From contig CAYSXI010000281.1 of NCBI GenBank assembly GCA_964434955.1, forward strand, positions 1-5,146: a stretch of 5,146 bases of DNA. Reading direction: 5' to 3'. Position 1 is the first letter of the stretch; every line of letters starts with the position of its first letter. This stretch comes from JANQLU01 sp964434955 (lineage in GTDB: Bacteria; Planctomycetota; Planctomycetia; Pirellulales; Pirellulaceae). The translations under genes were made by a program, and so were the position numbers. The notes under the pieces are model-generated. The model was given only the letters and a program-made list of their open reading frames with translations. It ran no database searches and was not told the DNA's origin. Positions 1 through 5,146 of the stretch are shown piece by piece.

Positions 1-1108
1 GGTCGTTACCCGCGCCACCGCTCATACGATCATTGCCGCTTCCACCCGACATGGCATCATTGCCTCTACCTCCTGCCATGACATCGTTGCCCGTGCCACC
101 GACCATCCGATCATTGCCGATTCCGCCGGACATGCGATCATTACCCGACCCCCCGCTCATTCGGTCGTTGCCACTACCGCCGTCCATTCGATCGTTGCCA
201 GTACCGGCATTCATCACGTCGCGACCTGAGCCGCCCGACATGTTGTCGTGGCCGGAGCCTCCGCTCATTCGATCGTTCCCGCTTCCGCCCGACATTCGGT
301 CGTTTCCACTTTCACCATCCAGGCGGTCGTTTCCTGAGTTCCCGGCGATCCGATCATTGCCAGATCCGCCTTCAATCCGATCATTGCCGCTTCCGCCGCT
401 GATCCGATCGTTTCCTGACTCGCCGTCGATTCGATCGTTGCCAGAGCCTCCGCTGAGTTGGTCGTTACCACTACCGCCGTCGATGCGGTCATTGCCGGCT
501 CCACCGGACACACGATCATTTCCACTTTCGCCGTCCAGGCGGTCGTGTCCTGAGTTCCCGGCGATCCGATCGTTGCCAGACCCGCCTTCAACCCGATCAT
601 TGCCGCTTCCGCCACTGATGCGATCGTTTCCTGACTCGCCGTCGATTCGATCGTTGCCAGAGCCTCCGCTCATCCGATCGTTTCCGCTTCCACCTTCCAT
701 GGCGTCGTGTCCCGACCCTCCATTTACACGGTCGTGTCCCGACCCGCTGTCCAGATGATCATTCCCCGATCCGCCGCTGATCCGATCGTTTCCACTACCG
801 CCATCGACCCGATCATTCCCATCGCCACCAAACAACGAGTCATTCCCGCCTTTCCCGAACAACTGATCGTTGCCATCGAGCGATTTGATGACGTCCTGTC
901 CGTCGGAGCCGGTTGCCATGTCGGATTGATTGGTTGCCCCTTCCTGCGCGTCACCGTCGGCATCGACCCACGTTGCTGAAAGCAAGATCCGAGGTTCCAA
1001 AGAATCCGTTTTGAAAGAATTCTTTTTCTGTTTCTTGCGTTTCTTGGAAGACTTCTTTGCGTTCTTGTTTTCGTTGGTACCGTTCTGTTTTTTGTTGTCT
1101 TGGTTCAC
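1..1108 (-). CDS. LEPR-XLL / RTX-repeat protein, putative secreted calcium-binding protein (3' partial)
   Basis: The frame is open from a GTG at 1108-1106 to the left edge, giving 369 complete codons with no stop, so the C-terminus is missing. The GTG is chosen because a strong GGAGGT lies 4 bases upstream. Residues 1-35 form a hydrophilic Lys/Asn/Gln-rich leader without a hydrophobic core. Residues 36-47 are SLEPRILLSATW, the LEPR-XLL signature known from very large planctomycetal proteins. Residues 48-66 are an acidic linker. From residue 67 to the edge there are 33 complete nonapeptides and part of a 34th, matching the RTX pattern GGxGxDxUx, with Gly4 and Asp6 kept in every unit. Such arrays fold as parallel beta-rolls that bind calcium between turns and are typical of exported proteins. 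The gene follows the adaptor gene by 41 bases, so it is probably co-transcribed with it and may be the substrate of that machinery (inference). Its final size and any C-terminal adhesin, enzyme or secretion domain cannot be seen. RTX-type repeats: high confidence; cellular role: unknown. Confidence 0.9.
   Translation of the reverse strand, partial: MNQDNKKQNGTNENKNAKKSSKKRKKQKKNSFKTDSLEPRILLSATWVDADGDAQEGATNQSDMATGSDGQDVIKSLDGNDQLFGKGGNDSLFGGDGNDRVDGGSGNDRISGGSGNDHLDSGSGHDRVNGGSGHDAMEGGSGNDRMSGGSGNDRIDGESGNDRISGGSGNDRVEGGSGNDRIAGNSGHDRLDGESGNDRVSGGAGNDRIDGGSGNDQLSGGSGNDRIDGESGNDRISGGSGNDRIEGGSGNDRIAGNSGNDRLDGESGNDRMSGGSGNDRMSGGSGHDNMSGGSGRDVMNAGTGNDRMDGGSGNDRMSGGSGNDRMSGGIGNDRMVGGTGNDVMAGGRGNDAMSGGSGNDRMSGGAGND
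301..454 (-). repeat. Higher-order duplication inside the RTX array, promoter-distal copy
   Basis: This 154-base segment matches 517-670 at an offset of exactly 216 bases (8 nonapeptide units) with 9 mismatches counted by eye, about 94% identity. Neighbouring 27-base units are much less alike. It covers most of units 18-23, including the distinctive unit series GES-, GGS-, GGS-, GNS-, GES- that also occurs in units 10-15. It indicates a fairly recent block duplication or gene conversion within the array. Confidence 0.85.
517..670 (-). repeat. Higher-order duplication inside the RTX array, promoter-proximal copy
   Basis: This is the partner of 301-454, covering most of units 10-15. Protein-level differences between the copies are few: in the matched units RVE becomes RIE, GHDRLD becomes GNDRLD and RVS becomes RMS. 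Similarity stops at base 670, where the next unit reads GGSGNDRMS here but GGSGNDQLS in the other copy, which marks one edge of the duplicated block. Confidence 0.85.
974..1000 (-). other. LEPR-XLL motif (LEPRILLSA, residues 37-45 of the RTX protein)
   Basis: This is a short conserved N-terminal motif, LEPRILLSA followed by TW, directly after a strongly basic leader rich in KK pairs (residues 6-29). LEPR-XLL domains are recognised as an N-terminal feature of very large repeat proteins, especially in planctomycetes; their function has not, to my knowledge, been established. Position and conservation suggest a targeting or processing signal rather than part of the folded repeat domain (inference). 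No Sec-type hydrophobic stretch is present before or around it. Confidence 0.85.
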
Positions 1109-1112
1109 GGTT

Positions 1113-1118
1113 ACCTCC
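1113..1118 (-). promoter_or_regulatory. Shine-Dalgarno for the RTX gene (GGAGGT)
   Basis: On the minus strand the sequence reads CCGGAGGTAACC followed by GTG. The GGAGGT core ends 4 bases before the GTG at 1108, which selects this non-ATG start. The 41-base gap before it (1149-1109) shows no hairpin resembling a terminator, supporting read-through from the adaptor gene. Confidence 0.8.
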
Positions 1119-1149
1119 GGTCGAAAAAGTGTGGAGACGGGAAGATCGG

Positions 1150-2079
1150 TTACTTCTGGCTGCTGGCTGGGCGAGCAAATTTCGGCTTGGGAAACTGGGC
1201 CGTGTTGGGCAGCGAGGGAGTGGGTCTCCGAACTCGAATCTGAAATCCTGCCGGTAATTGAGTCTTGCGATTGTCAAATTGAACGACGCAACGAAACGTA
1301 TGGGTGCCAGCGTCCATGGTTGGATCGACATGAATCACTTTGGCTTGAAGCGTTCGATTAATCGGTTTGGAAGCAATCAACTCGACTGTGACACCTTTTT
1401 CGAAGTGTGGTCGGAGCTCGACTGGCAGATGGACGTCGGCATTGAGGAAGCTCTGGTTGATCAAGGAGATCAAGGGTTGCGCCTGGGTCTGAGATTCTCC
1501 AACCTTGCCACGGATTCGCGACACCTGTCCGGCAAACGGTGCGGTAATATTGTGCGCGTTGACCTTGGCCTTCTCGAATTCCCACTGCGCCTGGGCTTGG
1601 CGAAGTCTGGTTTGGGCGACGGCCAGTTCCATGGTGGCTCGCTGAACGTCCATGGTGGCTTCATCCAGTTCCATCGATGACACCGAACCTTTGACGCGAG
1701 TCAAACGGGCGAGCTGGTTCCGTTTCTGTTTCAACTCGAGCTTTGCGCGATCAATGTCGGCGGTTTGGTTGGCTGCGATTTTTGCGATACGCGCGGCAGC
1801 CACTGCGATCCGATTGTCCAGAACTGCGAGCGTTTGTGAAGCATTAACCCAATCGCCTTCCGCAACATGAAGCTTCATCAACAACCCGTCTTGGGGCGCA
1901 GAGATTTCGACGCGTTGTGAAGCTTCCATCACGGCCGGGATCATATCGATCGCGGCGGCTTCGTCGATCGACGAATGGAATGGAACCGTCATTTGTGAAG
2001 TTGCTTCGTCGGCCGAAAAATATGCGAAGCAAATTAGGAACCCGATGACAGGTTGATTCAATCGGTTTTGGAAGCACAT
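1150..2079 (-). CDS. Periplasmic adaptor (membrane fusion) protein, HlyD / RND-MFP type
   Basis: Predicted 309-residue periplasmic adaptor that would bridge an inner-membrane exporter to an outer-membrane component. The start is ATG at 2079, because GAGGA lies 8 bases upstream; an in-frame TTG at 2094 overlaps that ribosome site and is less likely. Residues 11-21 (VIGFLICFAYF) form the hydrophobic core of a signal peptide, with likely cleavage near FSA/DE; Cys17 is not in a lipobox. Residues 56-88 are the first lipoyl half-motif, with APQDGLLMKLHVAEGDWV. Residues 92-172 are a heptad-rich alpha-helical hairpin. Residues 177-208 (ITAPFAGQVSRIRGKVGES) are the second lipoyl half. Residues 210-285 are a beta-barrel domain with THTFRCVVQFDN and LPAGFQIRV, close to RND adaptors. 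The tail (286-309) is Pro/Lys-rich. It lies 32 bases after the M50 gene and 41 before the RTX gene, pointing to one operon. Family: high confidence; transported substrate: unknown. Confidence 0.9.
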   Translation of the reverse strand: MCFQNRLNQPVIGFLICFAYFSADEATSQMTVPFHSSIDEAAAIDMIPAVMEASQRVEISAPQDGLLMKLHVAEGDWVNASQTLAVLDNRIAVAAARIAKIAANQTADIDRAKLELKQKRNQLARLTRVKGSVSSMELDEATMDVQRATMELAVAQTRLRQAQAQWEFEKAKVNAHNITAPFAGQVSRIRGKVGESQTQAQPLISLINQSFLNADVHLPVELRPHFEKGVTVELIASKPINRTLQAKVIHVDPTMDAGTHTFRCVVQFDNRKTQLPAGFQIRVRRPTPSLPNTAQFPKPKFARPASSQK

Positions 2080-2087
2080 GGCTTGGA

Positions 2088-2092
2088 TCCTC
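2088..2092 (-). promoter_or_regulatory. Shine-Dalgarno deciding the adaptor start (GAGGA)
   Basis: The minus strand reads TTGAGGATCCAAGCC followed by ATG at 2079. GAGGA ends 8 bases before the ATG. Because it overlaps the in-frame TTG at 2094, the shorter 309-residue product is preferred over a 314-residue one. Confidence 0.7.
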
Positions 2093-2111
2093 AATCAATT
2101 TTCTTCGTGGT

Positions 2112-4247
2112 TTACTGAGCGGTCATCCGGAGGCGATTCATGATTTTCAGCGAGCGGCGATAGATCATCTCGGCGACCGTACATTGGTGTTGGCGAAATT
2201 GGACGTAGACTGTCGAACCGTCAGGCAAAGCGTTGCCGCAGCCGGCAGGAAGTCGGATTCGGACCAGAAAGTAAGGTTGTTCGGCGGCATGGTTTTCGCC
2301 CGAAACGGCAATCGACCCATTGGCGAGATGCGTCAATTGAACTTCGGAAATCTCCCGGGAGCCCCAAGGCGCAACCCGAACGATTTCCCCCTTCATGGTT
2401 TGGCTGACACTTCCAAGCGAAATGAGATTTACCGGATCGCCCGGTTGCGGTCGGCAATTCGAGACGTCCGAAGCGGATATCAGCGTGCGAATTTCGATCT
2501 CGCCGGAGTGAACGGTCGCCAAATGCTGGCCCCGTTTGACAAATGTTCCCAGCCGGGGTTTTTGGGCTGAGAAGGAAACGACACCATCGACCGGCGACAA
2601 AACATGCAAGTTTTGCTTTTGCTCGACCAGCATGTTCTTCTCGAAGCCGATCTGATGAATCTTTGCGCGCGTTCGTGCAGCTTGCGCGAACTCGGACTCG
2701 GATTGCATTTGGATTTGCAACTCGTTAATGCGTCGCGAAGTTTCAACGATTTTTGTTTCCAGTTCCACGTCCTTCAATTGGAACAACGGCTGTCTGTCAG
2801 GTACGCAAGCCCCTTCCAGGACCTCAATCGACGTCAGGAACCCGTCGCTCGGTGCATGGATCGGTGTGTCCAGAGTTCGACGAACAACCCCGGTCGATTT
2901 GACATTTCCCGGAATCGGGAGCAGCGTCAGGGAAAGGAAGGCGGCCGCCGCGACAATCGTCGTGACGACAAAAGCTCGCAGGCGATTGGATTCCAGTTCC
3001 GGTGATTTCAGCAAGAAGCCAAGCAGCTTGGTCAATGATTGCCATATCGTCTGAACCACATAGAAGCCGGCCAAACCGATGCCCAGCGCGGGAACCTTGA
3101 AGGCGATCATGACACTGATCCCGAAGATCACGATCAGCTTGTAGACGGCGCTGGCAAACCCAAACAGGGAAAGAAAGATTCGACCGACAAAGGTTCTCCC
3201 AATAGCCGGGCGGCGAATGCCGAAGAACGCACGTTTCAGATCGTTATTGAGCTGTTGCTGTGAATCGCCTTTCAGGTTGGGCATTCCCAGCAAATCGCCC
3301 AAGACGTAGTATCCGTCATACTTCATCAGCGGGTTGGCATTGAAGCCAATGGTCACAATCGTTGAGAGGACAACCGCATACTGCGCGGCCGAGTGAACGA
3401 TCCCAGGGGACGTGAATGTCCAGATGAAAAGTGCGATCATGGCCAGGATTGATTCAAAATACATCCCCGCCAAAGCGACCATGATCCGGTGGCGGGACTT
3501 TCCGAAACCCCAAGAAGCGGATGCGTCCACGTAGGCACAAGGAGTGCCCACGATGAAAAATGCGCCCATCTCAGGAACGTCGCCGCCAAAATGTTTGCAA
3601 GCGTAAGCGTGGCCAAACTCGTGGAAGATTTTCAAGAAAACGATGAGCGACCACAGAATCGGAATGTTTTTCAGGGTCAGCATGGTCGCCAATGGGTCAC
3701 AAAACTCGCTCCAATGGCTGGCGATGATGCAGCCGCAAATCATCAGGCTAATCAGCCAAATGGCGAATGCCGCACGACTGAAGATCGGCCGAACCAGGTG
3801 AATGGTTCGGTTCAAAAACTGATTGGGTTGGAACAGGGGCACACGCAGAAAAAAGATGCCCAACAGCTTTGCTTTGAGTTCGCCCGCTCTCCGTTGCATA
3901 AAGCGTTCGTAGAGTGATTTGCCATCGCTCACCGGAAGCGTCAGGATCCCAACTTGATTCAGGTGAATGATGAACTGGAAAAAATCCTCTTCTTCGTCAG
4001 CATCGACGGCCTCGCGTTCCACCAGGCGATCAAAAATGGTGCCGAGTTCTTCCGAGTCGTTGAGTGCGACAAAAACCTGATAGTCATCCGGACTGAACTT
4101 GAAAGTCTGAAAGCTGATCGGGTCACGGACGACATAGCAGGGTTCACCATTAAAGATTTGCCTGGTGGTTTCCAGTTCGGCGCGTACACCAACTCGAACC
4201 CGCCGCAATCGCGGAGCAAGATTTTGCGTCGCATCCTGGTTGGTCAC
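2112..4247 (-). CDS. M50 (site-2-protease type) membrane metalloprotease fused to HlyD-like adaptor domain
   Basis: Predicted 711-residue inner-membrane protein. The start is GTG at 4247: it has GGAGGA 7 bases upstream and shares GTGA with the upstream stop, whereas an in-frame TTG at 4262 has no ribosome site. Residues 15-115 resemble a PqqD-like winged-helix region (YVVRDPISFQTFKFSPDDYQ), known in peptide-modification and export systems. About six or seven membrane segments follow (near 158-177, 195-215, 254-279, 288-303, 355-405, 424-445). The zinc motif HEFGH is at 209-213 and the second motif NANPLMKYDG at 303-312, matching NxxPxxxxDG with Asp311 as third ligand, so the protease appears intact. 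Residues 450-685 are HlyD-like: lipoyl halves at 463-490 (IHAPSDGFLTSIEVLEGACV) and 548-580 (VLSPVDGVVSFSAQKPRLG) flank a short coiled coil (495-545), then a beta-barrel. Known relatives are annotated as putative peptide zinc metalloproteases (YydH-like). Role in cleaving or exporting the neighbouring LEPR-XLL protein is inferred. Confidence 0.9.
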   Translation of the reverse strand: MTNQDATQNLAPRLRRVRVGVRAELETTRQIFNGEPCYVVRDPISFQTFKFSPDDYQVFVALNDSEELGTIFDRLVEREAVDADEEEDFFQFIIHLNQVGILTLPVSDGKSLYERFMQRRAGELKAKLLGIFFLRVPLFQPNQFLNRTIHLVRPIFSRAAFAIWLISLMICGCIIASHWSEFCDPLATMLTLKNIPILWSLIVFLKIFHEFGHAYACKHFGGDVPEMGAFFIVGTPCAYVDASASWGFGKSRHRIMVALAGMYFESILAMIALFIWTFTSPGIVHSAAQYAVVLSTIVTIGFNANPLMKYDGYYVLGDLLGMPNLKGDSQQQLNNDLKRAFFGIRRPAIGRTFVGRIFLSLFGFASAVYKLIVIFGISVMIAFKVPALGIGLAGFYVVQTIWQSLTKLLGFLLKSPELESNRLRAFVVTTIVAAAAFLSLTLLPIPGNVKSTGVVRRTLDTPIHAPSDGFLTSIEVLEGACVPDRQPLFQLKDVELETKIVETSRRINELQIQMQSESEFAQAARTRAKIHQIGFEKNMLVEQKQNLHVLSPVDGVVSFSAQKPRLGTFVKRGQHLATVHSGEIEIRTLISASDVSNCRPQPGDPVNLISLGSVSQTMKGEIVRVAPWGSREISEVQLTHLANGSIAVSGENHAAEQPYFLVRIRLPAGCGNALPDGSTVYVQFRQHQCTVAEMIYRRSLKIMNRLRMTAQ

Positions 4248-5146
4248 GGCGACATCCTCCAAAGAAAAAGTCGCACGGAATCAACGGGACGATTGAACCA
4301 AACCCACCAAATTGGACGTTGGCCCGTGTTGACGCGCGAAACGCCTTTCATCCCGCCAAGCATCCACTCGGGCGGTTCGCCAACCACTTCGGCTTCCACC
4401 GTGTAAGTGTTTTTTCCATCCACGACCATCGAATGTTGGTGGACCCGGTGTACTTCAATCGGGGTCGGCTCATCGGGCCGAGCATTGGTCGTCAGCTGGC
4501 CGGGCAATCCCTTCTTGAAGTGGATCGCAATGTTCTCGGGAACTTGAAGTTTTGCGGTCCAACGGTCGGTCTGTGAGAACTGAAAAAGCGGTTCACCCAA
4601 AGAGACGACCGAGCCGATTCGGGATTGCAAGTCACCTTGCATGATGGTTCCCGATTCGGGTGCGCGAATCTCAGACTTGGCAATCTTGTACTCAATCAGC
4701 TTGATTTGTCCCTGAATAATTCCAAGCCGAGCATTGGCTTGCGCAGCCGCCGCAAGATTTTTTTCGGCGTTGGCTTCGGCGATTTCGAGTGCGGCAACTT
4801 TCTTTTCGCTGAGGAGTCTTTGCAGTTCAAGCTCCAGTTCATCCGTTTGAATTCTTGCCAGCAGGTCACCACGTTCAACCCGATCGCCCGGTTGTACAAG
4901 AATCGATTCAATGGTTCCTTCGAAAGGCGCCGCGATTTGTCGCGTTTCAGCAGGCAATATTTCGCAGGGCACCGATATCTGGTAATCACACTTTCCAAAG
5001 GCGAATAGACCGATTGTCGCGGCGACCATCAGAATCGCTATCTGGCGTGCCCAAGCCCGCCTGCCCATCCATGACTTGGATGAATCGCCCATCGAATCCA
5101 GTGAATGCTGGAACCAGCTACGACCCGCTTTTTGCAGGAGCAAGAT
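4244..5146 (-). CDS. HlyD-family membrane-anchored adaptor (5' partial)
   Basis: The frame is open from the right edge to a TGA at 4246-4244, giving 300 visible residues. The first visible codon is ATC and no in-window ATG (Met19, Met27) has a convincing ribosome site, so the true start is probably outside. Counting from the edge, residues 35-52 (QIAILMVAATIGLFAFGK) form one membrane anchor. Residues 66-100 (ETRQIAAPFEGTIESILVQ, then PGDRVERGDLLARI) are the first lipoyl half. Residues 101-155 are a short Ala/Glu-rich coiled coil. Residues 158-190 (SEIRAPESGTIMQGDLQSRI) are the second lipoyl half, followed by a beta-barrel region to about 255. The end (264-300) carries GGMKGVSRVNTGQRP and a Trp-rich stretch, a tail I recall from planctomycetal adaptors. 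Related planctomycetal proteins often carry an additional cytoplasmic domain (for example GAF) before the anchor, which would lie beyond the edge. It overlaps the M50 gene by 4 bases, so the two are probably made in fixed proportion and work together. Confidence 0.88.
   Translation of the reverse strand: MLLLQKAGRSWFQHSLDSMGDSSKSWMGRRAWARQIAILMVAATIGLFAFGKCDYQISVPCEILPAETRQIAAPFEGTIESILVQPGDRVERGDLLARIQTDELELELQRLLSEKKVAALEIAEANAEKNLAAAAQANARLGIIQGQIKLIEYKIAKSEIRAPESGTIMQGDLQSRIGSVVSLGEPLFQFSQTDRWTAKLQVPENIAIHFKKGLPGQLTTNARPDEPTPIEVHRVHQHSMVVDGKNTYTVEAEVVGEPPEWMLGGMKGVSRVNTGQRPIWWVWFNRPVDSVRLFLWRMSP
4255..4260 (-). promoter_or_regulatory. Shine-Dalgarno for the M50-HlyD gene (GGAGGA), inside the upstream coding end
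   Basis: GGAGGA ends 7 bases before the GTG at 4247 and lies within the last codons of the upstream adaptor gene. With the 4-base GTGA stop/start overlap at 4247-4244 this is a typical translational-coupling junction, and it rules in the GTG over the TTG 15 bases upstream. Confidence 0.8.

Larger units (their letters stand above)
1..910 (-). repeat. 27-bp tandem repeat array encoding 33 complete RTX nonapeptides plus a partial unit
   Basis: The array has a 27-base period with no insertion or deletion over the whole span. Units read GGSGNDRIS with variants. Position 4 is Gly and position 6 is Asp in all 34 units; position 5 is Asn in 28 of 34, otherwise His, Gln or Arg. Position 7 is Arg in 23 of the 33 complete units. 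Position 8 is the hydrophobic slot (Ile, Val, Leu, Met or, in units 2 and 3, Leu next to Phe). The first two units, GSDGQDVIK and SLDGNDQLF, are degenerate, as expected at an array edge. The DNA is dominated by AAYGATCG-type words encoding Asn-Asp-Arg. The array continues past the left edge of the window. Confidence 0.95.

Noticed and set aside
265..615. Minus-strand open frame of 116 codons within the repeat region
   Set aside because: It is a frame-shifted reading of the same RTX repeats (units like AMIGLKA), on the same strand as the real gene but out of register, with no ribosome site.
33..758. Long plus-strand open frame encoding a Pro/Ser/Arg repeat protein (PPSIRSLP-type units)
   Set aside because: It is the antisense image of the 27-base RTX repeat: a period divisible by three with few stop-forming triplets keeps the opposite strand open. 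The minus-strand frame has a ribosome site, a LEPR-XLL leader and a recognised repeat family; the plus frame has none of these.
1..910. CRISPR-like regular repetition
   Set aside because: The period is 27 bases with no unique spacers between conserved units; every unit is a degenerate coding repeat in one continuous frame.
1109..1149. Possible terminator or promoter in the gap before the RTX gene
   Set aside because: The 41 bases contain a short T-run on the minus strand but no stem before it, and no convincing -35/-10 pair could be identified.
951..1331. Minus-strand open frame of 126 codons spanning the adaptor end and RTX start
   Set aside because: It is out of frame with both real genes, crosses their junction, and resembles no family. 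The genuine frames on each side have supporting motifs.
2012..2079. Possible lipoprotein signal at Cys17 of the second adaptor
   Set aside because: The residues before Cys17 are FLI, lacking the small residue required just before a lipobox cysteine; an ordinary signal peptide fits better.
3489..3917. Plus-strand open frame of 142 codons inside the M50 gene
   Set aside because: It is antisense to the catalytic core of the M50 protein, shows no recognisable family and no ribosome-binding site, and disappears as an explanation once the minus-strand gene is accepted.

Overview
The window looks like a piece of a planctomycete chromosome, probably Pirellulales and Rhodopirellula-like. The evidence is a protein starting with a lysine-rich leader and a SLEPRILLSATW motif (the LEPR-XLL N-terminal signature known mainly from very large planctomycetal proteins), together with an M50 peptidase/HlyD fusion protein and HlyD-type adaptors of the kind common in that phylum. 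Genus-level placement is inference. No RNA gene, insertion sequence or CRISPR array was seen.

All four genes are on the minus strand, tightly packed, and read from right to left. (1) 5146-4244: C-terminal part of an HlyD-family adaptor with one transmembrane segment; its 5' end is outside the window. (2) 4247-2112: a 711-residue polytopic membrane protein with a PqqD-like N-terminal region, an M50 (site-2-protease type) zinc metalloprotease core with HEFGH and NANPLMKYDG motifs, and an HlyD-like C-terminal half; it overlaps gene 1 by 4 bases (GTGA). (3) 2079-1150: a 309-residue periplasmic adaptor with an N-terminal signal segment, 32 bases after gene 2. (4) 1108 to the left edge: the start of an RTX-like protein, 41 bases after gene 3. 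It has a basic leader, the LEPR-XLL motif, then 33 complete in-register nonapeptides of consensus GGSGNDR(I/M)S and part of a 34th at the window edge. Genes 2, 3 and 4 each have a clear Shine-Dalgarno sequence, which fixes their starts. No terminator-like hairpin is visible in the gaps, so the layout reads as one operon.

The most interesting reading is a dedicated export operon: three envelope proteins sharing HlyD-type adaptor modules, one carrying an apparently intact membrane metalloprotease, directly followed by a probable secreted calcium-binding repeat protein that has no classical signal peptide. That gene 4 is the substrate, and that LEPR-XLL is the targeting or cleavage element, is inference from gene order. 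No ABC ATPase or outer-membrane channel is encoded here; they could lie outside the window.

Gene 4 is easy to miss because it has no stop codon inside the window and its repeats create a long, proline-rich shadow frame on the plus strand.
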